A stretch of DNA of 64,000 nt. Origin: Anammoximicrobium sp964645045 (GTDB lineage: Bacteria > Planctomycetota > Planctomycetia > Pirellulales > Pirellulaceae). Location: contig CAZXYZ010000027.1 of the NCBI GenBank assembly GCA_964645045.1, forward strand, positions 1 through 64,000. Direction: 5' to 3'. Position numbers and translations under genes: made by a program. Under the pieces are notes generated by a model that had not been told where the DNA came from, made no database searches, and was given only the letters and a program-made list of their open reading frames with translations. Below, in pieces: positions 24,014-32,786 of this stretch (the first letter of the stretch is position 1; every line of letters begins with the position of its first letter).

Positions 24014-26173
24014 ATGTCCAGGTTGTATCGGTCGCTTGTCGCGTGTGGGCTAGTCGCCGGATTGGCCTGTGTGTTCGGTGCCGCTTCGCCCAAGTACACG
24101 AATCCGAGGAAACCCGCCGCCGGAACCAAACCACCCGTGGTTGTTCAGCCGAAGCAGGGCGCGCGCAATGCGCCGCCGATAGTCGTGCCAGCAGCACCGA
24201 AACTGGTGACGCCGATCGCTCCGAAGAAGGTCGCACCGACAGCCAGCGGTGTAGAACCGAGCCGGGGCAAGGGAACACAAGTCCCACGCAAGCTCGTTGC
24301 ACCCAGAACGCCGAACTCGGTTTCGCCGCGAATCAGGCTGCCTGTTGACAATCCGAAGATCAGTCCCAAGGGGACCGTGAAACTCAATCCGCTGGAGGCT
24401 CCAAACGCGATCTTGAAACTCAACCCGCAACCGGAACCACCCGGCAGGCCGAAGATTGGTCCCAAGGGAACGGTGAAGCTCGCTCCGCCAAACGATTCCA
24501 GCACGATCTTGCATCTCAAGCCGCAGCGGGAACCGCCGGGCAAGCAGCGAACCGGTGCTGCGGGGACTCTGAGTCTGGAAGGTCGCGAGAAGATGAAACC
24601 GTTGGCTGTCTCCAAAAACGGCCTCATGACGCCGGCCTCGCCGAAGGCCGGAGCCTCTCAGCTGGTCGACAAGGCACGTGGGTTGATCGAATCGGATAAA
24701 CAGAAGGCAGCTGAGCGGGAGAAGATATTGCGGGGACTTTTCGGTGTGGGCAAACGCAACAAGACGCCAGACGCCGAGATCATGGCGCTGGGAACGGACC
24801 AAAACAAGAGTACTCCGAATGCCACGATCCTGCCGCTAGGCACCGACAACCCACAGGAAGAACGGGCCACTCTGATGCAGTTCAAGGAACGCGACAACAT
24901 GACCCGCGAGTTGAAGAGGCTCAAGGAGTCGCCGGATCTGCAGGTTCAACTGGGGCTGCAGCACCTGAATCTGGACAAGATCAGTGGCGTCCATCAGGAG
25001 CGGCTGGCGAAGCTCGACAACTTCGAACCATGGCAAACCTCCAGCGCCGGTCAGGAGCTGGGCCTCAAACGCCAGTTTGAACTGCAGACGCAGGGCGACC
25101 TCTCCCGGCGTTTGGACCTCAGCCAAAATCTGTTGAAGGCCGGTGGTTGGACCAAGCATCGCCATCACGGCGTGATCGCGTCCACCTTCACGGCCTCGGC
25201 TTTCAGTGCATGGTATGCAGGGGGCGGTTGCTACCCGGCACACGCGTGGTGCCCGATCTGGTCTCCGTGGGTTGATTGGTGCTGGTGGGACACGTGTCCG
25301 GTGTTCTATGACCCGCGACCGTACGGCTGTATTCCGATTGTGTACGAACCGTGTCTGCCGTGGGTCTACCATGACTTTCCCGTCTATCCATTGCCCGTGG
25401 TGTCGTGCGGCACCTGGATCGATGTCCCTCCGGTCATCGTGGCGACCGGGCAGGACGTGCAATTGCTGGCGGTCCGATTTGTAGATAACGGTCACCCGGA
25501 ACAGAACCTGGGTCCGCGCTACCGCATTTCGGCGCGAAACAATAGCCCGAATCAGATCGTGACGCCCTTCAGCGTCCTGCTGCTGGCGTCGAACGAAAAA
25601 AGACCGGCGGCCGACCTGCCTCAAATGGGAGTCATCGTGCCCTCGATGGATATCGGCGAAACCCAGGTGTTCGACATTCGTCTGCCTCTGGCCGCAATTC
25701 GACTCGGCACCACACCGCAGGGCAACCGCGTGCCCTTCAACTACCTGCACGTCCTGGTCGACAGCCATCGACAGATTCCGGAGACATTCGAGGACAACAA
25801 CGGGGCGGTGCTGCTTCGCAGGGACATCCTGCCGGTCGATCCCGCAGCATTCTCGACCGACCTCACGGTGGCGGAGCCGGCCAGCCTGCTGACCATTGCC
25901 GGCGAAGGCTTTGGTCCCGAACCGGGCCAGGTGATCGTGTTGGTCGAGGGCCAGCAGGTACAAGCCAAGATTCACGGCTGGTACGATCTCGGCATCCGGT
26001 TCGCGGTGCCCAGTTTCGAACTGCCCCAACCGATCGAAGCCGAAATCCTCGTCGTGCGTGGCGACGGCGCAGCCGCGAACCCGCTGACCGTGCAATTGGC
26101 TCCCCGCGAGGAGTCCGAGGAAACGGTCGACATACCCGAGTCGCCAATCCCCGCCCCCGCCCCAAGCCAATAA
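24014..26173 (+). CDS. Large exported protein with Pro/Lys repeats, a Trp/Cys-rich segment and Ig-like C-terminus
   Basis: The 719-residue protein starts at the ATG at 24014 (AAGGGAG 7 bases upstream) with a signal peptide (about 1-23). Residues about 25-200 are low-complexity Pro/Lys-rich, with two related units (PKGTVKLNP ... LKLNPQPEPPG and PKGTVKLAP ... LHLKPQREPPG). Residues about 200-380 are charged and helical. A striking aromatic/cysteine segment follows near 400-470 (WSPWVDWCWWDTCP, PYGCIPIVYEPCLPW). Then comes a CARDB-like domain (VRFVDNGHPEQ ... ISARNNSPN) and an IPT/TIG-like end (LLTIAGEGFGPEPGQVIV). It is likely a cell-surface or periplasmic structural protein. No enzymatic function is suggested. 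Confidence 0.75.
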   Translation: MSRLYRSLVACGLVAGLACVFGAASPKYTNPRKPAAGTKPPVVVQPKQGARNAPPIVVPAAPKLVTPIAPKKVAPTASGVEPSRGKGTQVPRKLVAPRTPNSVSPRIRLPVDNPKISPKGTVKLNPLEAPNAILKLNPQPEPPGRPKIGPKGTVKLAPPNDSSTILHLKPQREPPGKQRTGAAGTLSLEGREKMKPLAVSKNGLMTPASPKAGASQLVDKARGLIESDKQKAAEREKILRGLFGVGKRNKTPDAEIMALGTDQNKSTPNATILPLGTDNPQEERATLMQFKERDNMTRELKRLKESPDLQVQLGLQHLNLDKISGVHQERLAKLDNFEPWQTSSAGQELGLKRQFELQTQGDLSRRLDLSQNLLKAGGWTKHRHHGVIASTFTASAFSAWYAGGGCYPAHAWCPIWSPWVDWCWWDTCPVFYDPRPYGCIPIVYEPCLPWVYHDFPVYPLPVVSCGTWIDVPPVIVATGQDVQLLAVRFVDNGHPEQNLGPRYRISARNNSPNQIVTPFSVLLLASNEKRPAADLPQMGVIVPSMDIGETQVFDIRLPLAAIRLGTTPQGNRVPFNYLHVLVDSHRQIPETFEDNNGAVLLRRDILPVDPAAFSTDLTVAEPASLLTIAGEGFGPEPGQVIVLVEGQQVQAKIHGWYDLGIRFAVPSFELPQPIEAEILVVRGDGAAANPLTVQLAPREESEETVDIPESPIPAPAPSQ

Positions 26174-26239
26174 CGTGGGGACACATTGAAGAGCCGGCAA
26201 TGCGACCTGGGCACAGCCGCTGCTTTCCTTCCGCCGGGC

Positions 26240-28354
26240 CTAATCCCTGCCTCTGCCTCTCGACCGCGAGTTCCCGCCACCGGCCGTCTGGCGATCGCCA
26301 CCGCCCGGCGGTGAACCCGAATTCGACCGGCCGACGTCGGGCCTGCTGAATTCAGGCCGTCCGGAGCCTCGATCTGGCCGTTCCATCGTGGCTCGGCCCG
26401 ATGAGGGCGTTTGGCGTGGCGGCTCCGACCTGGAACGTTCCGGACCTCGCGGAACTTCGAATCGGGGCGCTCGATCCGCCGCTTGCGGAGGTCTCGAGAA
26501 TTCCACACGCGGCGATCGCACGCTGGGCTCGAACGTACGAGTCGAGCCGTTGTTCGCCTGCGCAGCGCGTTGCGGAAATTCGCGCACAGGTCTGGAATCG
26601 GGAAGCTGTGCGTCCGCCTGCCGCAGCTGACCCGCGTCGGCACCTCGGGACCGCCCGGGAATCTCGAACCGCGGCATGCGGCTTTCGGGAGGCCGAGCGT
26701 CCGGCTGACGCAACTGAATCGCGTCGGAACCTCGGGACGGCCCGGGAATCTCGAACCGCGGCGTGCGGCTTTCGGGAGGCCGAGCGTCCGGTTGATGCAT
26801 CTCTGCGGTGTCGCGCCGAATCTCCGGGAGCGGCGGCTTTCGAGACGCTTCCGGCAGTTGCATTTCGCCGCGAACCGGTCCTTGCCCTGCGGTGGGATGT
26901 TCTCGCCCACTGCCGCCGCGTCCATGGTTCGCGTCCCTGGCCAGGTCCGTCCGCGGGGCATCCTCCCACCGCCTCGGCACGTCCGGGACAGTCTTGACTC
27001 TGGCGATCTGCGGCAGTTCCGGCAGCCTCAGCCGGTCGTCCGGCCGGCGCAGTTCAGGCTTGGCTTCCGCCCCGATCCGCGCGGGTCCGTCCAATCGCAG
27101 TCTGGGATGGTGACCGTTTTCGAGTTCGCCCCGGCTGCGCGACAAATCGTGCATTTGATTGGACAATCCCTTCCAGGCCTGCCGATGCGAATCCGGGATC
27201 CGTTCCAGGCGGATGCCTGCGTCGGGGCGTGCCAGGGCTTGCGACACTGAATTGCCTAGCAGCGCGTACCGTAGTTCCGGTTCGCGATGCTGGACCCGCG
27301 CCGCCAATCCCGCTTGAGCGTGCAGGGTGCGGGCCGGACGGTACTCCTCGTGGCGCTGGAAGTAATCGTGCCAGCCGCGCATCCGGTGGGCGTAGTCGAT
27401 GTTCTGTCGGCGGTAGTTCGCGGTGTAGTAGGCGAACATGGGGTCGTAACCGTGTCGGCCGTGGTAGTCGTAACAAGCATAAAACGGGTGTCCGCCGCGG
27501 GGGCGAAAGCCGTAGTAGTCGCCCCAGTAGTAGTGACAGCGGCGCGGGTAGACGAACATGTGGACCATCGCGCGCGAGATGTCGACGACCACGCTGGGCG
27601 AATAGCAGTAGCCGCTGCGCACGTAGACCGGCCGCGGGAACCAGACCGGCGCGAACACGACGCCGCGCCTCGGGAACGGAAAATCCCAATAGCCGGCGAC
27701 AAAGACCGCGCCGTGGGGGGTCCAGACATAGTGCGACGGGACCCACACCCAACCGTCGCGGTACGAGTTCCAGTAACCGGGCCGCCAGGCATAGCGGTTG
27801 TCCCGGTAGAACCAGCAGCCACTCACCCACGAGTCATCGGACGACGGTTGCGGGCTGGTCGGACCGGACTCCAAGCTGGTGGGCGGAATCGGCAGATATC
27901 GGATTTCCTCGGCTTCGACAGGCGCCCAGAACCCCGAGATCCACTGATAGCCGCCGTCCGCTTCCGTCCAGTATCCCGGCACCCAGCGGCGATCCGCCGG
28001 CGGCACTCGCCACACGCCGCTGACATAGATGAAATCGTCCCGATCGTCGTCCCAGGCCCAGTAGCCGGGAATCCAAATCACGTTTTCGTCCGCCGGCTTG
28101 GCCTCGGGCGGGATCTCCTCGATCGCCTCCGGCGGTTTCTTCGGCACGATCAATCCGGATTGCGGATCCGCCGCGATCGGGCCGGCGAAAGCCTCGTGCA
28201 GCGGGCCGCGCAACAAAGTCTCCGCTTCTTCGTCGGCGGCCGCATCGGAAGCGGGAATCTGCTGGGCGTCCACCGTTGCGGCACGTCCGACAACAAACAG
28301 GCCCAGTGCCGCGATGACGCCCGTCAGCCACCAATGATATAAAATGCGTTTCAT
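26240..28354 (-). CDS. YXWGXW-type Trp-rich exported protein with Arg/Pro-rich repeats
   Basis: The 704-residue protein starts at the ATG at 28354, behind GAGGAGA; an in-frame GTG six codons upstream lies in front of the ribosome-binding site. A signal peptide is followed by WIPGYWAWDD, WVPGYWTEAD, WISGFWAPVE, WRPGYWNSYRDGW and WVPSHYVWTPHG, the repeat type of planctomycete YXWGXW proteins (about 90-250). A Tyr/His-rich region follows. The C-terminal 350 residues are Arg/Pro-rich with direct repeats (RQPDARPPESR ... PRFEIPG, three diverged copies). It converges on the other large exported protein. It is probably envelope-associated; function unknown. Confidence 0.75.
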   Translation of the reverse strand: MKRILYHWWLTGVIAALGLFVVGRAATVDAQQIPASDAAADEEAETLLRGPLHEAFAGPIAADPQSGLIVPKKPPEAIEEIPPEAKPADENVIWIPGYWAWDDDRDDFIYVSGVWRVPPADRRWVPGYWTEADGGYQWISGFWAPVEAEEIRYLPIPPTSLESGPTSPQPSSDDSWVSGCWFYRDNRYAWRPGYWNSYRDGWVWVPSHYVWTPHGAVFVAGYWDFPFPRRGVVFAPVWFPRPVYVRSGYCYSPSVVVDISRAMVHMFVYPRRCHYYWGDYYGFRPRGGHPFYACYDYHGRHGYDPMFAYYTANYRRQNIDYAHRMRGWHDYFQRHEEYRPARTLHAQAGLAARVQHREPELRYALLGNSVSQALARPDAGIRLERIPDSHRQAWKGLSNQMHDLSRSRGELENGHHPRLRLDGPARIGAEAKPELRRPDDRLRLPELPQIARVKTVPDVPRRWEDAPRTDLARDANHGRGGSGREHPTAGQGPVRGEMQLPEASRKPPLPEIRRDTAEMHQPDARPPESRTPRFEIPGPSRGSDAIQLRQPDARPPESRMPRFEIPGRSRGADAGQLRQADAQLPDSRPVREFPQRAAQANNGSTRTFEPSVRSPRVEFSRPPQAADRAPRFEVPRGPERSRSEPPRQTPSSGRATMERPDRGSGRPEFSRPDVGRSNSGSPPGGGDRQTAGGGNSRSRGRGRD

Positions 28355-28891
28355 GGTTGTTCTCCTCTTCACGTCATTTCGGCTCGCGGAGCAATCGTTC
28401 GCAACGCGGGAACCGCATGACTGTTCCCCAACGGGGCCCAGTGGACACTGGGCCGTATGGATCCATCCGCAAACGGCGCGCCTTGGACTTGTGCATTCGC
28501 CGCAGAACGCGCAGCCGAGCGGATTTCCAGGCTGTTATCGACGCTGCGACCATGATTTCGTCGGAGCACAACCGGACCGGCCCGCGGGCGGTTTAATCGA
28601 CGCGGGATACAAACCGTAGAACAGATCTCCGTCCCGCGTCCCGCATGAGATCATTCTGACGACACGGCGCCATCAATGTAGCACCTTGGGCTGAAATGAC
28701 TTTCCTCGTTGAGTCGTGGGAAAAAGTGGATCGCATCGGCAAATGATTTACGTTCCAGTCGGTGCAGCGATCGGATGTTAGCGCCGTTCGAGAAACGAGT
28801 GGCGTAAGCTTCCAGCTTGCGATGCCATGATCTCACGCAAGCTGGAAGCTTACGCCACGGAGAAACCGGACCGTTATTTCTCGAACGGTGC
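28355..28891. other. 537-base gene-free region with two hairpins
   Basis: No gene is supported. A perfect 8-base stem with a 4-base loop (GGCCCAGT / GGAC / ACTGGGCC) lies at 28435-28454, about 80 bases upstream of the Trp-rich gene start. A longer inverted repeat follows at 28786-28886. Confidence 0.6.
28786..28886. repeat. Inverted repeat beside manC
   Basis: Inner 21-base arms (28801-28821 and 28836-28856, beginning GGCGTAAGCTTCCAGCTTGC) are perfect reverse complements. Outer 10-base arms, GTTCGAGAAA (28786) and TTTCTCGAAC (28877), are also complementary. It ends 5 bases from the stop codon of the guanylyltransferase gene. It is a different family from the family A elements. Confidence 0.8.
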
Positions 28892-29986
28892 TTACGTGTA
28901 TTCTCCTCCGAACTGCTGCTGGGCCAGCTTCTGGACGTCCTTGATCTTCTCGGCCATCTCGGCGGAACAGACCAAGGTGGCATTCGCCGTGTGGACGACG
29001 ACCAGGTTGCGGCAGCCGACCAGGGCGACCAGATGATTGGGCTGGTCGGAGGCAATCAGGCAATCGGCGGTTTCTAACAGCAGGCTGCGCGGCGCGGCCA
29101 GCGAGTTCCCGGCGGCGTCCTGGGGGCAGGTTTCGGCAAAGGCCGGCCACGAGCCGACATCCAGCCAGCGCAGCGGCATGGGAATGGCCGCCACACGAAC
29201 CGCTGGATCGCGCGAGGCGGGCTCCATCACGGCGAAGTCGATGCTGGTCTTCTTCAGCGTGGGAAAGATGCGACTGAGCGTCCCGTCGCGATCGGGCGTG
29301 TCCCACGCGGCGGCAATCGCGGTGAGCCCTTCCCATACGGCCGGTTCGTAGCGGCGGATGCAGTCCAGCAGCGTGGCCGCACGCCAGACGAACATCCCGC
29401 TGTTCCACAGATAACGATCGGAGCCGGCCTGGAAGTACTGCTCGGCCGTGGCCAGCGGCGGCTTTTCGCGGAACTGCTCGACAACCCGTGCGGCCCCGAT
29501 GATCGATGCACCGAGCTGCAAATAGCCGAATCCGGTGGCCGGATACGTGGGCGCGATCCCGAACGTCACCAACGTGTTGGCCTCGCGTTCGACCAAGGCA
29601 AACCCCTCGGCGACGATCTGCCGGAATTGGTCCGGCGGTTCGATCAGATGATCTGCGGTGAAGACGGCAAACACCGCGTCGGGATCACGGGCCGCCAGCA
29701 CGGCGGCAGTTAGCCCCACGGCATTCAACGTGTCGCGGCCTTCCGGCTCGCCGAGGAACCGCTGCGCGTCGAGTTCCGGCAGGGCGGTCAGAATCGCATC
29801 GCGGTGCGACTGCCCGGCACAGACGTACCGCCGCCCGGGCGCGATCAGTCCTTCGAGCCGTTCGAACGCCAATTCGAGCAGGCTCTTGCCGCCGATAAAG
29901 GGTATTAGCTGCTTGGGCAGCGCACCGCGGCTCATCGGCCACAGCCGCGTGCCCGATCCGCCGGCCATGATGACGGCGTATTGCAT
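28892..29986 (-). CDS. manC: Mannose-1-phosphate guanylyltransferase
   Basis: The 364-residue protein makes GDP-mannose from mannose-1-phosphate and GTP, a precursor for surface polysaccharides. It has the nucleotidyltransferase signature MAGGSGTRLWPMSRGALPKQ at residues 7-26, then VFTADHLIEPPDQF, GYLQLG, EKPPLATAEQYF, LWNSGMFVWRAATLL and WLDVGSWPAF. The length fits the single-domain type without a phosphomannose isomerase domain. The start at 29986 follows AAGGAG by 8 bases. Confidence 0.93.
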   Translation of the reverse strand: MQYAVIMAGGSGTRLWPMSRGALPKQLIPFIGGKSLLELAFERLEGLIAPGRRYVCAGQSHRDAILTALPELDAQRFLGEPEGRDTLNAVGLTAAVLAARDPDAVFAVFTADHLIEPPDQFRQIVAEGFALVEREANTLVTFGIAPTYPATGFGYLQLGASIIGAARVVEQFREKPPLATAEQYFQAGSDRYLWNSGMFVWRAATLLDCIRRYEPAVWEGLTAIAAAWDTPDRDGTLSRIFPTLKKTSIDFAVMEPASRDPAVRVAAIPMPLRWLDVGSWPAFAETCPQDAAGNSLAAPRSLLLETADCLIASDQPNHLVALVGCRNLVVVHTANATLVCSAEMAEKIKDVQKLAQQQFGGEYT

Positions 29987-30024
29987 TGGGATGACTCCTT
30001 CTATCAAAACGTTGCCCAGATCTT

Positions 30025-30174
30025 GGCGAACGGCTGGCGTAAGCCCGCCGGTGCATCGCCTGTGTGGACCTTGTCACGCCGGACGGCCGACTCCAACCGC
30101 GGTGTTGCCTTCGGACTCCTCGGATAACGGCACAAGCACGCGGAGCACCGGCGGGCTCACGCCGGCCGTTCGCC
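30025..30174. repeat. Inverted-repeat element, family A, copy 3
   Basis: The left arm 30025-30052 and the right arm 30147-30174 are near-perfect reverse complements (GGCGAACGGCTGGCGTAAGC and onward). It carries the left flank AAAACGTTGCCCAGATCTT. It ends 6 bases from the stop codon of the beta-helix gene. Confidence 0.87.
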
Positions 30175-30179
30175 TTTCG

Positions 30180-32675
30180 TTATTGCCCTCTTGCCGAGGG
30201 TACCACCTTGAACGGATACGTTTCGATGGTCACGACCTGGGGCGGCTGGGCACGCACGACCGTTACCGCCAACGGCTTGCCAGCGGCCGCATCTTGCAGT
30301 CGGCACAGGTCGCTCAGACGCCGAACCGGCTGACCGTTGATGCCCTGAATCAGATCGCCGGTCCGAAAGCCGGCACGCTCGGCTTGCGAGCCCGCAGGCA
30401 CATCGGCCAGATGCACGCCGCCGGATTCCTTGCTGACGCCGAACGCCGAGTACTCCTCGCCGACGAGGTCGCGGACGCGGGCCTGCAGCCAGAATGCCGG
30501 CAGCGCTGACGTGCGAGGTCCGACTGCACCTTCCGCGCCGGACCGGCCGAAGCCCGGCAGTTCCGGCGTTCGTGCGATGGCTTTCAGTTCCGCCTTCTGC
30601 ACACCGAACCGATCCATCGAAAAATTCTCGAAGCCGATCTGAAGCGCGGGCGAGCCGTCCCGCACGCGATAATCGCCCCGGGCGGGATCGACGAACAACG
30701 GGGCGCCGACCATCGAATGTGCATCGCAGCCGTGAACTGCGAACTTGGTCCGATCCGCATCGCTGGTGGTGAACAGGTTGCGGTCGATCTCCCGGCCCCA
30801 TTTCCCGGCCGGCATACCGCCCGCTGGCCGGTAGGCACCCATGAAAATATTGCCCTTGACTACGTCGCCGCTGTTGTCGAACCAGACGTGCGGATGGAGC
30901 GTGTTGTTGACTGTGATATTGTTGTACGCCGTGCGGTGGAAGCCTTCGCGCAGTTTGAGGCCGCCGTTCAGCAGCAGGTTGTTGTAGATCTCGTAGTGGC
31001 TCGATCCGTCGTCCAGGTCGATGTCCCACCCGTGGTCGCACCGCCAACGGCTGTTGCGGAGGATGTTCGGTTTAACGACGTCGAGCAACGCTAATTGCGG
31101 CAATTCTTCGGCCGGGGCATCCTTCAAACCCCAAAAACGATCGCGGCCCCACGAGTTGAAGCTGCCGTGGTCGCCGGTTTCCAGGACCGTGTCGAACACA
31201 TCGCAGAACTCGACGAGGTGTCCGCCGAAGGTGCCTTCGCTGATGTTGATCCCGGCGCGGGGCACTTCGTAGATCGAGCAGTGCCGCACGGTGATCCCCT
31301 GGGCCATCGAGATCTGCACGCCCGCCGCCTGCTTTTCCACGCGGCCGATGCGCGTGATCAGGCAGTCTTCGACCGTGCAGTCGGCGGGATAGTTGTCCGT
31401 TTGCGGGCCGGGCGTCTTGCCGATCGAGGCGTAATCCTGACGCTGGCCGTATTCGAACAACGGATTGCGGACGGCCTTGGGATCGCCGACCAAGGCCACG
31501 CCATTGCTGCCGCTGTCGTGAATGTAGCAACCCCGGACGAGCACGCAGCGGTTGTAGTTGTTCACAAAGATCGTGTTGCCGCCGACCTGGTCGAACTCGC
31601 AGTCCGCCAGCCCGCAGTCCTCGGCGCCATTGAATACCACGGCGCCGCCACGGTAGATGGTCCAGTCGCTACGGAGCAGCGGCTCGCGGGTGTCCATGAA
31701 CGTGCGAGCGGCGTGGCGGAACGTGAACCCGCGCAACGTGACGAAACGGACGGGTTGCTCGGGGGAGCCGTTGAACTCGATCAGGTGGCGCAACCGCACG
31801 ACCTCGACGGTGGCTTCGTTTAACCGCGTGGGCAACGCCCCGCGCGGGGAATCGGTCGCCATCCCGCGCGGCCCGATGGGCACGCGGTTAAACGACTCGG
31901 TCGGGTAGAAGTACAGCGTGCCTGCCTGCGCGTCGTGAAACCACTCGCCGGGTGCGTCGAGTTCCTCGCGGATGTTCTCCACGTACCGATGCTCGGCGTG
32001 CATGCCCATTTGGCGATTGTTTTGCCAACCGCCCTCGTAGGTCACGGTATTGTCCGGCTGTTTCCCCGTGATCCGATAGTGATAGCCGCCCCAATGCGCG
32101 CGGTGCATGGCGTGGATGTAACCGCCGGCGGGAGCAGACCAACGAGCCGCGCGTGAGGGGCTGAATGCATCGGCGGCGAAGCCGTTGTAGGGCCGCACGT
32201 CCGGGTCAAAGTTGGGATATCGGGCCATCCGCTGCCGTTGGCCGTTAACGAAGACCTGGTCGATGACCAGGCCGGCGGGCGTTTTGGCCATCCAGACGCC
32301 GTCCCGGTGCGGCTGCCAATCCAACTGCAACTTGATCCCGCCGCTGATGACGGGCGTTTCGCCGTCCGCCGCGCGGTACACGATGGGGGCGGTTGCCGAG
32401 CCGGAATCCTCCCGGGTAAACACGAGTGTCTCCGGCAGATAATACGTACCGCCGCGCACGATCACCGTGATCGGTCCGCCACGCTTGGCCTTTTCGCTTC
32501 GCACCAAGTCCCGCGCCGCCGCCAGCGTTGCCACCGGCCGGTCCTGCGTGCCGGGGTTCGTATCGGCTCCGTTCGGCGCGACGTAGACGGTCAGTTCACC
32601 GGGAGGAGCGACCTCGGCCCCGAGTGCAGCGACGGTCCAGAGTAAAATTAGTCCGAAGCAACTGTTCGCATGCAT
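30180..32675 (-). CDS. Exported right-handed beta-helix protein with C-terminal PDZ domain
   Basis: The 831-residue protein has a signal peptide (about 1-20), then LTVYVAPNGADTNPGTQDRP, the classic opening of secreted parallel beta-helix (pectate-lyase-like or DUF1565-type) proteins. Helix turns with Asn/Gly-rich rungs span about 290-650 (VVFNGAEDCGLADCEFDQVG, CYIHDSGSNGVAL, HCSIYEVPRAGINISEG). The last 90 residues are a PDZ domain (GVHLADVPAGSQAERAGFRTGDLIQGINGQPV). Fold similarity suggests polysaccharide lyase or hydrolase activity; the catalytic residues cannot be assigned. The start ATG lies 8 bases after GAGGA. Confidence 0.82.
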   Translation of the reverse strand: MHANSCFGLILLWTVAALGAEVAPPGELTVYVAPNGADTNPGTQDRPVATLAAARDLVRSEKAKRGGPITVIVRGGTYYLPETLVFTREDSGSATAPIVYRAADGETPVISGGIKLQLDWQPHRDGVWMAKTPAGLVIDQVFVNGQRQRMARYPNFDPDVRPYNGFAADAFSPSRAARWSAPAGGYIHAMHRAHWGGYHYRITGKQPDNTVTYEGGWQNNRQMGMHAEHRYVENIREELDAPGEWFHDAQAGTLYFYPTESFNRVPIGPRGMATDSPRGALPTRLNEATVEVVRLRHLIEFNGSPEQPVRFVTLRGFTFRHAARTFMDTREPLLRSDWTIYRGGAVVFNGAEDCGLADCEFDQVGGNTIFVNNYNRCVLVRGCYIHDSGSNGVALVGDPKAVRNPLFEYGQRQDYASIGKTPGPQTDNYPADCTVEDCLITRIGRVEKQAAGVQISMAQGITVRHCSIYEVPRAGINISEGTFGGHLVEFCDVFDTVLETGDHGSFNSWGRDRFWGLKDAPAEELPQLALLDVVKPNILRNSRWRCDHGWDIDLDDGSSHYEIYNNLLLNGGLKLREGFHRTAYNNITVNNTLHPHVWFDNSGDVVKGNIFMGAYRPAGGMPAGKWGREIDRNLFTTSDADRTKFAVHGCDAHSMVGAPLFVDPARGDYRVRDGSPALQIGFENFSMDRFGVQKAELKAIARTPELPGFGRSGAEGAVGPRTSALPAFWLQARVRDLVGEEYSAFGVSKESGGVHLADVPAGSQAERAGFRTGDLIQGINGQPVRRLSDLCRLQDAAAGKPLAVTVVRAQPPQVVTIETYPFKVVPSARGQ

Positions 32676-32704
32676 GAATCATCCTCAACGTCGCAAGAAG
32701 TCCT

Positions 32705-32770
32705 GGCCAACGGCCGGCGTCAGCCCGCCGGTATGTCGGCCCACCGGCGGGCTGACGCCGGCCGTTCGCC
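32705..32770. repeat. Inverted-repeat element, family A, copy 4 (minimal)
   Basis: The 28-base arms at 32705-32732 and 32743-32770 are separated by only 10 bases, so this copy lacks the about 95-base interior of the others. The left flank (TCAACGTCGCAAGAAGTCCT) matches the flank of copies 2 and 3. Confidence 0.85.
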
Positions 32771-32786
32771 GGAGGCTACGGTGACC

